This document shows, in pieces, positions 13,401-24,324 of a DNA stretch of 64,000 nucleotides (position 1 is the first letter of the stretch; each line of letters opens with the position of its first letter). The position numbers and the translations under genes were made by a program. Under the pieces are notes generated by a model. The model was given only the letters and a program-made list of their open reading frames with translations. It was not told where the DNA came from and searched no databases. The stretch is from Sanguinoderma infundibulare (Eukaryota; Basidiomycota; Agaricomycetes; Polyporales; Polyporaceae), in contig JAVLRN010000004.1 in NCBI GenBank assembly GCA_032821775.1, positions 3,038,001 to 3,102,000 on the forward strand, written 5' to 3'.

Positions 13401-14486
13401 TTTCGAATCGCGCGCGGGCAAGCATGCGCCGGAGATCAAGCGCGTCGCGCGCGAGGTCAAGGGTACGCTAGACAAGGTGTACGTCGAGACCGCTGACATC
13501 GTTGAGGAGTTCATTGCTAAATGTGAGTCGCTTTTCCTGTGACTACGCGCTCCTCTCGTCTAACCGTGCACTCGCAGCCCGACCCAAGATCTCCGAGGTC
13601 GTCCAAGACACCAAGGTTCTCCTTCAACAGTCTCGGGAGCGCCTCGTCATCTCGCGCACCGCGAACGACCTCTCTTCCTACGACACAAACGAGTACAATG
13701 TCAGCATCGTCCCTTCGGCAGACGGCACCCTCCGCTTCCACCTCGGCGAGCCCATCCGGGTCAAATGGCGCGCACCAATCCACCATTCGCGCAAGGACTG
13801 GGTAGGCATCTACCGCGTCGGCGCGAACCAGTCCAGCCTCGTCACCAAGACGTCGTCGCTTGGCATGTGGGTTCCGGTGCACCACGGCGAGTACGACGGC
13901 GATATCCCGATCGAGCTTCAGCGGCCCAAGCGCGCCGAGGGCGATTCTCCGGACTGGGAGGAAGGCGAAGCCGTCTTCACGGGCAGCGTGCTCCCCTGGC
14001 GGACGGGTAGGTACGAGATTCGCTACCACCACGATGGCAAGTACAACGTCATGAGCCTCGACGGCCCGCTCGAGATTGTCGGTGCGTAACCATACAAATG
14101 TCCTCAGCTCAAGATTCTTATCCTTGCGTACTCGTGTGGTCTCAGTGGAAAAGCCGGGCGATCTCACCTTTGACGCCGTCCGGAGCAGCCTCATGCACAT
14201 CGTCCCGCTGTGCCTCGACTCGGACCCGTCACTTATCCCGCAATCGTGCAAGGGCGACCCATCAGAGGCGGTGACGGATGGGGAGGAGCAGGCGGAGACG
14301 GAGGTGGAGGATGGTCGGGACCCGGACGACTTCCGGTTCTGGTCGGAGCGGCAGGCAAAGCGCATCTCGCTCGCGATCGAGCAGACGTTCGACGTCGAGC
14401 TCACGCCCGAGGTCATCGTTGCAGACGCGAACATCACCGCGCTCGCGAACCGGATCCTGACGTCAAAAGAGCTTTTATCGGACTGA
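10461..14486 (+). CDS. CHO2: Phosphatidylethanolamine N-methyltransferase CHO2
   Basis: Catalyses the first SAM-dependent methylation of phosphatidylethanolamine toward phosphatidylcholine in the ER membrane. A polar N-terminus runs into [21 protein letters not shown] across a long first intron (10624-10841, 218 bp; the others are 50-70 bp). Two PEMT-like membrane domains follow: the first holds [17 protein letters not shown], a signature of this family, and the second holds [20 protein letters not shown]. Between them is a Ser/Glu-rich cytosolic loop with several SSS and TETE runs. After the membrane part come a coiled helical region and a soluble C-terminal beta-rich domain ([16 protein letters not shown] through [19 protein letters not shown]), as in other Cho2 proteins. 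The total is about 920 residues. Stop TGA ends at 14486. Start chosen at [11 protein letters not shown], the last ATG before conserved sequence. Confidence 0.93.
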
Positions 14487-16822
14487 CCATGCGGCACTGA
14501 GAGGCAGCGCAGCGTGGTGGAGTCCGGGGAGGCTTGTTTCCATTGGAACTGTTACAATGGCTTTACGACTTAAGACGACTTGGAACGGGTGCGGCACGAC
14601 TGCTTGGTTTACTCTTCTTTGTTCCTCGTATCCGGGCGCTTGAGGAAGTACCGATGGGCGGACCAGCTGCATGTTGCATAATGGTAGATATTGTCCTACA
14701 TCATCCCTCCCGTTCTGTTCGCGTTCTACCCTTGGCGGCGTACTACGTAGTAGACGGAACATATAATTCACTATTTGTATCTCACTGGTCCGAAGCCGGG
14801 GAGCAGACCTACTTTTGGTGAGTGCATAGGTCAGTGCATAGTCCCAGACTCGCGCAGCACCCCATGCAACTAGCCCGGTAACATCCCAACTTCGCAGGAG
14901 CTGAACACTATGTTGCATCGCTCCACTATCATACTGTGCCACTCTAGTTGGACTCCACAAGTGCATAGAATGCTCTTCGGAAGAGGTCCGCAACAGGAAA
15001 CCCGCAGCCTCCGAATTTCTAGCATCATGAATCCTATCTCACCACCACACACGTTCTCGCTCGTTCTCGCCCGTTGCAAGTTGTGAGTCCCTTGAGGTCC
15101 CTTGTCCCTTGCCCTCCTTTTCGTTTGCGATCTGTGCCGTTCTAGGCAACGGGTCTCCTCGCAGCGACCTGAGAACTCTTCCAGACAGCTCCTCGGCCTC
15201 AGCAGCGGTCTTCAACATGGTGCGAACGACCGTGTGCCTGCGGCCTGGATGGTGAGCATGCGGTGAACATTCCAACATGAGGTGAAAGCTCATCATTCAT
15301 TTCCGCAGTTCGTGAATACGTGCGATCAGTGGAGTCGAGCGTGCTGGATTTGTATTTGTGATGGTACGCTCGATGTGAGTATAGGCTGGTCAGACGGCCG
15401 TCCTCGCGGTTCCGCCCGTGGTCATGCCTTTGCTTACAAGGGGTGCCTTTCTAGGCCTTCATTTACTCCGCAGCGCGGAGGCGGGGTCGGCGCCGTTCGA
15501 GAAGTTCATCGAAACTATATAGCAAAGAAGATCTCGAGGGTTCGGTACGTTCGGACACGCGGTCGAGCCTGTGCTGCGCCGACTCGCCTCGACTCGCCAC
15601 CGAGAATCATTGATCCGCTTGACTGGCTTCGTCCACAGCGTTCCTTAGCACGCCATCTTAGAATGACGTACCGCGTTATAGATTCTTATGGTAAGTAGAG
15701 GACGTGTGCCGAGGATGATTGGTTTGGAGCAACCAGTGCTCGTTGCCGCAGTAAGCATCAAAACTACAAGATGATCGCGAGGGCTTGCTGACCACAGTAA
15801 AAGGTCTCGCGGACAATAGTGTATGACGCGATCCGAAAAGATCGGCGGCTAATGCGAAGCCTAGGGTAAGCGACGATGTGCTGTGTGCTGTGGACAGTGG
15901 CGGTACGAGTCTTAGGCATCCGGAGCTGCTCTGGAGGCTGCGGTTTGTGGAAGCTCACACGACCGTCGCTGTCCGTCAACAATGGAGGCTTCGAAATACA
16001 GAGTAAGGAAGAGGCACGTAGTACACCGAAATAGGATCCGACTGCCATCGGGACGGCGGCCCGAAGATGCATTTGGGCACAGATGCATAGAATACGATCC
16101 TCGGTGAGCATTTGGCTGCTACGTTTGAGATTACGATACTTACAACTTTAGCCGGACTCGAACGGCAGCGTAATGTTGCAAACGGTGGGGCGGGATGCAA
16201 GCGCTTGGCAGTCGGCCAACACCGCTCGGCTAAATGCCAGCGCTGCGAACTTCAAGGCACTGAGGCCTCCGAGTCGGCTTTGCGCACGACATCGACCGTC
16301 ATCGACCTCTGTGGCAACCTGGTGACAACCGACGAGTTCTGGTGATGTTTCAGTTGCAGGCTGTTACAGGGTGCGTGCTTAAGCGTTTAAGAATGCCAAT
16401 TGACTAAGTTTGGAATGAGTTTGTTTCCCCCGAACAAACGAAGCCCCTCTCGCATCAGAGAATTGGCTGCTAGAGCTGTTTACCGGCAAGACCTACGCGC
16501 AGTTGCAGCATTTTCACATATCCCAGCACGGTTGCGCCACCTTTGTCTTACGAGTATTCGGTCTTAGTGTGGTATTGCAGACGTTGTTTGACATCCGAGC
16601 TCCATGTTGCTCCAATTCACCGGTACAAGTGGCAATTTTGGGGTAGGCGAGAACAACGTGAGTGGAGCTGAAAACAACAGGGAAGCATCGCTAGGTCGCT
16701 AACGCGTTTTCAAAGTTTACACCCGGGTGTTCCAGGCGATCGCTGACTCGGCCAGTCGGCTGCGGAAGTTAGGCCTGTGCTGATACGTAGTTCAACTCCA
16801 CCTGCGACCTCCCGAAGCGCTG
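14487..16822. other. 2.3-kb gene-free stretch
   Basis: Frames of up to 170 codons occur on both strands but none shows coding bias or a recognisable domain. The first few hundred bases are the CHO2 3' flank and the last few hundred the promoter of the secreted repeat protein. No repeat or RNA gene noticed. Confidence 0.45.
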
Positions 16823-16830
16823 TGAACAGG

Positions 16831-16838
16831 CATAAAAA
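16831..16838 (+). promoter_or_regulatory. TATA-like box of the secreted repeat protein
   Basis: CATAAAAA lies about 115 bp upstream of the ATG at 16951 and is followed by a pyrimidine-rich leader rich in CTCC and TTCC runs, a common core promoter layout in strongly expressed fungal genes. Confidence 0.45.
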
Positions 16839-16950
16839 CCGCTCAACCGTTTGTCACCTCCCCCATTGCTGAGCATTCTCCTCTTCCGCTTTTCTTCCTG
16901 CACATTCCCCAACGCCACTCCCTTTCACCAAAACCCAACGCAACGCCAAT

Positions 16951-18300
16951 ATGATGCACATGATCAACTTCGTCCTCGCCGCGCTCCTCGTTAGTCGGGG
17001 TGAGTTCACACGAATTCACCTTTTAGCGTTGCCTCATACTGACATCGTCTGCCGTATAGCTGCTACGGCCCCCGTAGACCCCTCCGTTTCCATCACTCTG
17101 TCGTCCTCCGTCCCCGTCTCTGTTGACCCATCTGAGGTCCCCACCGGTGTTCCTGTTGCCAGCCTTTCTGGCACACCCAGCGGCTTCCCGCCCGGCCCTC
17201 CTCCCACGCCGAAGTCCTCCGTGATCCCCTCGGGAGCACCCTCGCCTGCCCCGACTGGATTCCCTCCCGGTGGCCCGCCAGGTTTCCCTTCAGGTGTTCC
17301 TTCTGGTGCACCGTCCTTCCCCTCCGGTACCCTGTCTGGCCCTACGCCCTCTGGCTTACCGACTGGTGTTCCGTCCGGTGCTCCGTTACCCTCCGCTAGC
17401 AGCCTCGCTGCTCGTCAGGTTTCCTCTGCCGTGCCGTCCGCTTTGCCGTCGGGCGTTGCACCCTCAGGCGTTGCACCCTCAGATGCTGCACCCTCAGACG
17501 CTGCACCCTCAGATGCTGCACCCTCAGACGCTGCACCCTCAGGCGTTGCACCCTCAGACGCTGCACCCTCAGACGTTGCGCCCTCAGGCATTGCACCTTC
17601 AAATGCTGCACCCTCAGGCGTTGCACCCTCAGGCATTGCACCCTCAGATGCTGCACCCTCAGACGCTGCACCCTCAGACGTTGCACCCTCAGGTGTTCCC
17701 TCCGGGTTACCGTCGGGTGTTGCCCCGTCGGGTGCCCCGATTGGTTTCCCCTCGGGAGCATTCCCCTCTGGCGCCCCGACTGATTTGCCTTCCGGATCAG
17801 CTCCTTCGGGTGCACCGGGTTTCCCTGGTCCGGGTGGCCACCACCACCATTCGGGTGCTCCGTCTGGTTTCCCTTCAGGTGCCCCTTCTGGTGCACCGAC
17901 GGGATTCCCATCAGGCGCGCCTTCTGGCTTCCCCGCCGGTGACCCGTCTGGGGTACCCACTGGTGTCCCGACGTCGGTGCCCGCGTCCCTCCCCACCGAC
18001 CCCTCGACGGTCCTTAGCTCGACGGTGGATGCCTCAACCATTCTCAGCTCGACGGTGGACGCCTCGTCCATCCTCACCTCGCTCTCTGCGGACCCCACCG
18101 TGACGGCGAGCGAGTCCGTTTCCGTCACGGACACCGCGTCCGCTACCGATGTCACCTCCGACACCGCGACTGCGACGGATGTCACCGACACGGCCACGGC
18201 CACTGCGACGGACAGCGCTACCACCTTTGTCGATTCCGTGACTACCACCTCCACCGTCTCGGATTCGAGCGCTGCTGCGTCCTCGACCGATGCCGTCTGA
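16951..18300 (+). CDS. Secreted Ser/Pro/Gly/Ala-rich low-complexity protein
   Basis: No family recognised. A short signal peptide (MMHMINFVLAALLVSRAATA) is split by one intron of about 62 bp with a canonical GTGAGT donor; removing it leaves about 430 residues. The body is built from PSG-containing units (GFPSGAPSG, GVPSGLPSG and relatives), with a central block of sixteen exact five-residue units of the type DAAPS, GVAPS or GIAPS. A short His run (GGHHHHSGAP) follows. The C-terminal 100 residues change to Thr/Ser/Ala/Asp/Val (TATATDVTDTATATATD), probably O-glycosylated. There is no hydrophobic tail for a GPI anchor, so it is likely released or held in the wall by other means. Cys is absent from the mature part as far as I can see. 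A mucin-like or hydrogel wall role is inference. Confidence 0.8.
   Translation: MMHMINFVLAALLVSRGEFTRIHLLALPHTDIVCRIAATAPVDPSVSITLSSSVPVSVDPSEVPTGVPVASLSGTPSGFPPGPPPTPKSSVIPSGAPSPAPTGFPPGGPPGFPSGVPSGAPSFPSGTLSGPTPSGLPTGVPSGAPLPSASSLAARQVSSAVPSALPSGVAPSGVAPSDAAPSDAAPSDAAPSDAAPSGVAPSDAAPSDVAPSGIAPSNAAPSGVAPSGIAPSDAAPSDAAPSDVAPSGVPSGLPSGVAPSGAPIGFPSGAFPSGAPTDLPSGSAPSGAPGFPGPGGHHHHSGAPSGFPSGAPSGAPTGFPSGAPSGFPAGDPSGVPTGVPTSVPASLPTDPSTVLSSTVDASTILSSTVDASSILTSLSADPTVTASESVSVTDTASATDVTSDTATATDVTDTATATATDSATTFVDSVTTTSTVSDSSAAASSTDAV
17452..17691 (+). repeat. Coding minisatellite, 16 units of 15 bp
   Basis: Sixteen tandem 15-bp units of the form GRYGYTGCACCCTCA encode five-residue units (D/G/N)(A/V/I)APS. 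The unit length is a multiple of three, so copy-number change keeps the frame. The unit also leaves other frames open on both strands, producing long shadow frames. Confidence 0.9.
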
Positions 18301-18769
18301 GGGCAGTCTTACGTGGCCGCCTCTGAACGGACGATAGTTACCTGACTTATTTTAAAGTGGAAGCGCGAGACGTAGTAGGAGGCTGAAGGCAGGGACGCGT
18401 AGATAGTGCCATGTCTGTCGCTGCTGGTGCTCTTTACAGACAAAGTATAGATGGACTTTAGGCGAGGGCGATCTGTGCCAACATTCCCTTTACCCCTGCG
18501 CTCCGTTGTCCTTGATCCTGTCGTCGATTTACTGTTATCGTTACGGACATACGTATGCACGGCGTGCCTTACGCGATTTAGCGGTCGAGTGTGTGGGTGA
18601 GAAAAGCGTGCAGTTGAGGGTACAGGGCAAACAATTCAACACGCAGTGTTCGCCGATTGAAGTCGTGTACCTGATTGTATTCAGTGATTGAAACATATAC
18701 GATATAATTCGATTCGGTACTTAAAAGAACCTTGAACAGAGCGCAAATTCACATTGTGGTTATGATGAT
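18301..18769. other. Flank between secreted repeat protein and repeat R1
   Basis: About 470 bp with no coding frame of note. It starts as the 3' flank of the secreted protein gene and ends at the left edge of repeat R1. Confidence 0.4.
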
Positions 18770-21700
18770 AGATACTTTCGGCGCACGTTAGCTTCCCCGT
18801 CGTCTACACGATGACGGGTACTAGTCCCGAGGGCCACGAAGAGGCCTGCGCCAGGAACGACTTCCTCGCAAGCGAGGAGTCGACCGTACCTCGGGACCTG
18901 TGGGGAGAAAGGCGTCAGCGCACTTGACGGGCCGGAGAGCGTACCTCCACTGGTCCACGACTTCTGGGGTCTGTGGAACGTCCACGAAGACAAGCCTATC
19001 AAATATGAGTGCTCATAACTCGTTGTTACCTTTCCTTCGCGCGAAACATCCGAACCGGTGACGATCCAGGGCATGACGGACTATAAAATAGACAAGGTCA
19101 GCCTGTGGCGTAAGCGGTGAGACCATACCATGATTTTTTTCCGTTCTCTCTTGCCAGAGCGACCGGTACGACTGAAACAGATGGCATGGTCAGAAGAATG
19201 AATTGGGATTGAGCACGTGCCTTTGGGTAGCGTGGTTGAGTTGAAGATTCCGGCCTCGTCTTTGTGCGCTCGTAAAGGCCGATTCTAGATACCCATGGTG
19301 AGCAACGGAGGCCTAAAGCTAGGACTATGAAACGGAATGACTCACTGCATCCATGCGATGGAGAGTGGTACCGATGTCACTGAGCACAGACGAAGTCAGC
19401 GGAAGGCGAGCTGGTGGGACCATACCGTCATGCATTGGAGCCTTGTGCATATAGAAACCGTCAGGACTTCTGGGAATGGACGTGACGCTAAATAGAGGGT
19501 TAAATGAGCGTCACCGGCGAATAGAATAGGAAAGGAAAGGCCGTTTCGAGTCTGGATAGGATTCGGACAGAATGTCTTCGCGCCGCGCGCAGAATGAGGA
19601 ACCTGAAAGCCAACCCTAGCGAGCTCCCGCGTGAGATGAAATAGGTACATGCCATGGAACAGCTTGATAAATCTTGGGCCATATGACGAAGGAAGTCTAT
19701 GATGAAGTGATTAGCTAAATGACAAGACAAATGAGAACTCGCCGTGTCGGTTGCGATTCCACCTTGAATATTCTTCAGCTCGTTGTGCGCGACGAAAACT
19801 ATGACGACGTAGTCAGCTTTACAGCGAAGTTAATAATGTACTCGCCACACAAATATGTTCAATATGACCGTGATTGAAGCTCGCGTTCGCGAACGGCCGC
19901 CATACAGAAGAGCCTGTTCATCGTCAGCGAGAGCAACCTGACGTTACCTTTGCAGTATGTCCATCAACAGACTTGACGACTGCGAGTAACATTGCCGGCC
20001 GGTAAGCGTACACTGTAAGGCAAACTCAGTCAGCCGAGGACACATTAATCGTAGTCCGCACCGGCGATGGTATTATAGAGCCTTGAGGTGTTGTTGGGAG
20101 AACATGCCACTTGAAGCAAGGGGAGGCCGACGATAACCGCTGTGAGCAAGAAAGGATAAGATAGAAACACGTGCCGTAGTTGAGGTTGCCTTTGTGTCTT
20201 CGCCGGACCCCAAAGTAGCGAATACCGGAGATGGGAGGCAACGACGGGGAACAGACTATAAAGTGGACTAGGTCAGCAGAGGACAGATGTTGGTAAGGCC
20301 GCACCGGGTCTGGTTGATTAGCAGCACTTGTGATAGGGACGAGGGGATACACTTGGCGTATCGAGTCTAATGGGAACAAGGAGCGTCAACAAGGAAGGAC
20401 GGGACGGAAGCACGCACCATAAATGCCTTGCAGTGTGTATGATACGGCCGGACCGGAGATGGCGTTGTAGCGCGTGCAGGATGTCGTCAAGAGGATATGC
20501 CGCTTGATGTCAGGGCACTGGAGACAATGACGGTCAGTACGGAAGGACGGTAGAAACACGTGCCGTAAGTGTTGTTAGCTTCGTATCCTCGCCGGACTTG
20601 AGAGAATGGGAGAACACAGCGGAGGAAGTCTATAAGGAGGACATCAGCCGAGGAAACAGCGTCGGTAAGACCACACATGGACTCGTTGATTCGCAATTCT
20701 TGTGATGTTGACGAGAGGAAGTTGGCGTGTCGAGTCGACTGGGAACAAGGAGTGTCAGCAAGGAAGGACGGGGTGGAAGCACGCGCCATAAGTGCCTAGG
20801 GCTTGATTTGCGTCTTCGCCGGGCGAGCAGAATAAAAGATCTGAAACACGTTATCACAGGAGGGCAGCCGTTATATATACCCGATAACTCAGAACACTGA
20901 AGAGAAGGCGTGAGCACCAGACACGGAGGAAGCGATCACGTGCCGAGGACGCGATTCCAACCACCACACTTGTCAGCCGCCGAACACGATCCGGAAACAC
21001 CGTCAGGACTGAAGGACAATAGAATCAGTGATATGAACGGTTATGGAGCACTCGCCATGTATGGTTGGGCAATAAACGAGTTGAGGGTGGGCGTCGGAAG
21101 CTATAACCACAGAGATGTGGGCGGTTGGATGCAGGTCAACGAACGAGCACTCGCCACACGAATATCAGTATCCTTCCGGATTAATTGCACGCTCTCATTG
21201 GAGAGGCGAGGGGTAAGCTAGACTCAGGGCTCGGAGGCTGGAGTGGTGGTTGCGATCGTCAACCGGATCGTGAAGAGAGTTGACGAGGACACACCAAGCT
21301 CCGGATCGGTTCATCGAACGTCAAAGGACGGAAGCGAGTTGCTGTGGACTTGTGCACGCGCGACACACAGGAGAATAAAGTCGAAGGAGTGAGGATGGTG
21401 GCGGTTGTGAGGAAAGAGAGGGAGAGGGAGAAGCGAGGCTTATATGCCTGTTCGGGCGCTGCGGCTGGTGCGGCCCCACTCCGCGAGTTGCCGATTGGGA
21501 TCGGCCAACCTCTTTCCAAATTCGCTGCCGAACAACGGTCCTTTGTTCTGTTCGGCACGCGGGGTTCCGGTCTCCCATTGTTCGCAAAATCGGGCAGGAC
21601 TACACTGGCATCGATCGGCGACGTGTGAACGGGACCTGATGGACTCATTTACTAGTGATAAATCAGCAAACACATTCAAATGTCTCTACGCGCGAATTAA

Positions 21701-21900
21701 CTTAAGGACGATCTTTCCGACGTGCTCCTGGCCGCAAAGGAGAGGTTCACATCCTTCCTGGAAGTGCCGGGAGTCGAACAACTCATGGACAACTGGCTTC
21801 AACTTCTTGACAGCCTCGAGAAAGTGGTTCATCTCCCCGAATCTACAGGTAAACCTATCATGAAATTTTCACTGCGAAACGACATTACTCACAATGTACG
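18770..21900 (-). repeat. Repeat family R, copy R1 (about 3.1 kb)
   Basis: This copy matches R2 (24.3-27.2 kb) in the same orientation and R3 (54.5-58.0 kb) in inverted orientation. The match begins near GGCGCACGTTAGCTTCCCCG and runs to the dehydrogenase debris at 21.7-21.9 kb. On the minus strand it contains exon-like segments bounded by GT and AG signals: a segment encoding VMPWIVTGSD, then one encoding LVFVDVPQTPEVVDQW, then one encoding ASSWPSGLVPV, so it includes a decayed multi-exon gene of unrecognised family. R1 differs from the other copies by a tandem duplication of a module of about 385 bp (about 20,030-20,420 and 20,430-20,810). No transposase, terminal inverted repeat or target-site duplication was found. 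Boundaries are approximate. Confidence 0.75.
21712..21848 (-). pseudogene. Degenerate last-exon fragment of an MDR3-like dehydrogenase
   Basis: This stretch aligns base by base with the last exon of the dehydrogenase at 29,942 (shared phrasing GACGTGCTxCTGGC and GAAGTGG-type spacing) but has many substitutions and no usable frame. The same fragment recurs at 32,066-32,221 and, inverted, at 54,612-54,715, each time beside a copy of repeat R. It is noncoding debris. Confidence 0.6.
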
Positions 21901-22618
21901 ATAGACGATAACGTTGACAGCATTTCTGGGGAGGCGCTCGAGGCCGCGAGTGGCGGTAGACCGCGTCATTCAGTCTTTAATGGGGGCGATTGTAGTGAGG
22001 CGGGGCTATGTGGCACATCAGACTGTGTGGATTACCATTGAACTTATCAACTTACAGATAAGCAACGACGTGGCCGGGCGGACGTGTCCAGGTCAGTGTC
22101 AGCCAGCCTGTATCTTCCGTCGTAGTCGATCGACCGAAACAGCCTTCTGGTTCAACGACGACGTTGTAATGACCATGGCGTCTGCCTTGACCACGACTAA
22201 CCTGTGTCGGCACGGACGGGGACGCATGGTCTTGTACCCAATGTCCAGAGTTGCGAGTGGGAAGCCTGAAGGGGATGACATTAGAACGACACGTGTTACT
22301 CGCTATAAATTTGTTCTAATGGGGCTTATCCTTCCTTCTAATGCTTGCACCGCTTTCTTGATTGCGCGCCTCACCCGATGTCTGCCCGCATAAGCTCAGG
22401 ACTGAGCATACCGACAACAAATATCTCAAATGCCAAAACTGGATCAAGGGATTAAATAACGACAGGGATCCGCCGGTTTGTGTAAGAGCGAGGGCATCCT
22501 GAGTGGAGAAGACAGGATGCCAGTGCCTCCGAAACGGTTTCAACGAACATCCGAGTCCGACTTGGAGCTATGATGCGTGACTATCCATCCCCTCGTTTGT
22601 CTAAGTTGCCAGCCATCT
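21901..22618. other. Duplicated flank between R1 debris and MDR1
   Basis: No gene. Parts are recognisably homologous, inverted, to 54,180-54,540; for example the phrase AATCAAGAAAGCGGTGCA occurs in both flanks. This shows that the inverted duplication covers the dehydrogenase 3' flank as well as the gene. It includes short frames that may be remains of a third gene. Confidence 0.5.
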
Positions 22619-23982
22619 TTAGGGAGTCTCGGAAGGATGCACGATGAGCTTTGTCCCGCTAACTTGCCCCTTCAATATTCTCTCGCACCCAGCAGCGATC
22701 CCCGCCAGCCCACCCGGGAGGACCTCGGTCCTGTTCGGCTGCGCAATGTGTCCCCCGTCAGCGCCACGTCATGCCAAGCCCACAGACCAACGAAGTCCAA
22801 CACACCACGATGACACCCGTCTCGAGCCACCCGGCCAGCCTGCTGGTCATCTCCACGCCGAGCTTCCTGTTTCCCGGCAGAACATAGCTCCCAAATGCGC
22901 GCGCGACGCGCTTCTCCTCCCCCTTCTTCTCGCTCTCCTCGATCAGGTCTTCCAGGAAGTCCAGGTTTCGCGGGTTCACCGTGGCAAATGCACCGCCCGG
23001 AGCGAGGACGCTGAACCCGAGCCGCTGGACATCACGTTGACGGCCGATGGCGTCATAAACATACTGAATCGGCTTGCCGGACGTGAGCGCCGAGAGCGCC
23101 GCCCGTATGTCCTCGTACGGCAGGTTTCTGTCGACAACGTGCGTCGCGCCGAGAGACTTGAGGTATTCGGTGTGCTTGAGAGAAGACGTGGCGATGATCG
23201 GCGAGAAGCCTTGCATGCGCGCGCACTGGATGGCTGGATCGATGGCAGTGAGGGTTAGCCATAGGAAGGAAGGGCGTGAGTCCATGTGATCGCGCACCAT
23301 ACTGGCCGACAGAGGACGAGCCCCCGAGGATCAGTGCGGCCTGGCCGGCGTACTTAGTCGCGCCGTCCTCCTCCCAAGGGGGTGTAAGCCGGACGGAGTT
23401 CGCGCCCTCTTCGTGAGCCCAAATGGCGACCGTGACCGTGGCGAGGCAGAGGGAGATAGTCGCGGCTTGGTCGAAGGAGATGCTGTCCGGGATCTAGCAG
23501 GTCGCTCAATGAGCGTGGATGAACTCCTAAGAGCAATCGCATATATGTACCTTTACGACAGTGTTTTCCGGGCTGATCGTATATTCCTTGAACGTCGTGT
23601 GGAGGACGTCTTCCGTCTTTAGGATCCTGCATCCACAATCCGAGTCACACATCCACGCAATATAAGCAGTCAGCGAAGAACGGACAAGCTCGCTCTGTAC
23701 AAACGAGACGTACACTTTATCGCCCTTCCGGACGTTTGCGACCTCGGCACCGATGTCCTCGACAACGCCAGCACCGTCGTACCCACAGATGTACGGGTAC
23801 CCTGGGACAAGCGGACCACCCCCAAACGCTTGGATGTACGCGTCAACGGGGTTGAGAGCGACTGAGACGAGCTTGACGAGGACTTCGTTCGGCCCCGGCT
23901 GGGCCACAGGCCAGTCGGTGACGAGCTTGGCAGGTTCCTTCTCGGCGTAGATGACGAGTGCTTTCTGGGTCGCAGGAGCCAT
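22619..23982 (-). CDS. MDR1: medium-chain dehydrogenase/reductase (enoyl/quinone reductase type)
   Basis: An NAD(P)H-dependent oxidoreductase of the medium-chain family. The N-terminal GroES-like domain carries PGPNEVLVKLVSVALNPVDAY and GYDGAGVVEDIG; the Rossmann domain carries ALILGGSSSVGQYAIQCAR and a later ATSSLKHTEYLKSLGATHV. The catalytic-zinc Cys/His ligands of true alcohol dehydrogenases are not obvious, so a zinc-independent enoyl or quinone reductase of the ToxD kind is the better guess. It ends GTKLIVHPSETP. The exon-intron structure is intact, except that the intron after VYVSFVQ lacks a plain GT donor. MDR2 at 52,806 is its paralogue in inverted orientation with the same intron positions. 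Confidence 0.88.
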
Positions 23983-24050
23983 GATGCGATGAGTAGGTTC
24001 CAGTGACGGAGGTTCAAGTTGGTGTTGAAACCGAGTTGCTCGGGGGCATC

Positions 24051-24057
24051 TTATATA
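24051..24057 (-). promoter_or_regulatory. MDR1 TATA box
   Basis: On the minus strand GAGTATATAAG lies about 70 bp upstream of the MDR1 ATG. The identical eleven bases sit about 66 bp upstream of the MDR2 ATG, so the core promoter was duplicated with the gene and has been conserved. Confidence 0.75.
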
Positions 24058-24324
24058 CTCCTGGGTCGTTCACACTGCGAACTACGACAACGAACGAGAA
24101 GACGCGACAAGAGCATTTTGGCTACGCAATGCGCGTGTGGATCAAAGGTGGGTCGGTTCGGAGTTGCGGGTGGCTCTCACCTGGATTATGATGGCAACGT
24201 AGCTAAACCTGAGGACCCGGGGTGCGCGGTGGTCTCACAACGGCCCGAAGCATTCCACATGCATCAAGGCCCATATCCGAACCGAGGTTTTCGGATGACG
24301 AGTACGCCGTACAGTAGGAGACAG

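Noticed and set aside
13517..14497. 326-codon minus-strand frame
   Set aside because: Antisense shadow of the high-GC CHO2 last exons.
17270..18103. 277-codon open frame in a second plus-strand frame
   Set aside because: Opened by the repeat unit (length divisible by three without stops in this frame); the frame with a signal peptide is the real one.
17415..18254. 279-codon open frame on the minus strand
   Set aside because: Shadow of the 15-bp repeat and biased codons of the secreted protein on the plus strand; its Glu/Gly/Ala pattern is the antisense of the PSG units.
20630..20917. Short frame that looks conserved between R1 and R3
   Set aside because: It begins with GTG rather than ATG, contains the TATATATAA block, and the matching frame in R2 is stopped by TGA; similarity reflects DNA homology only.
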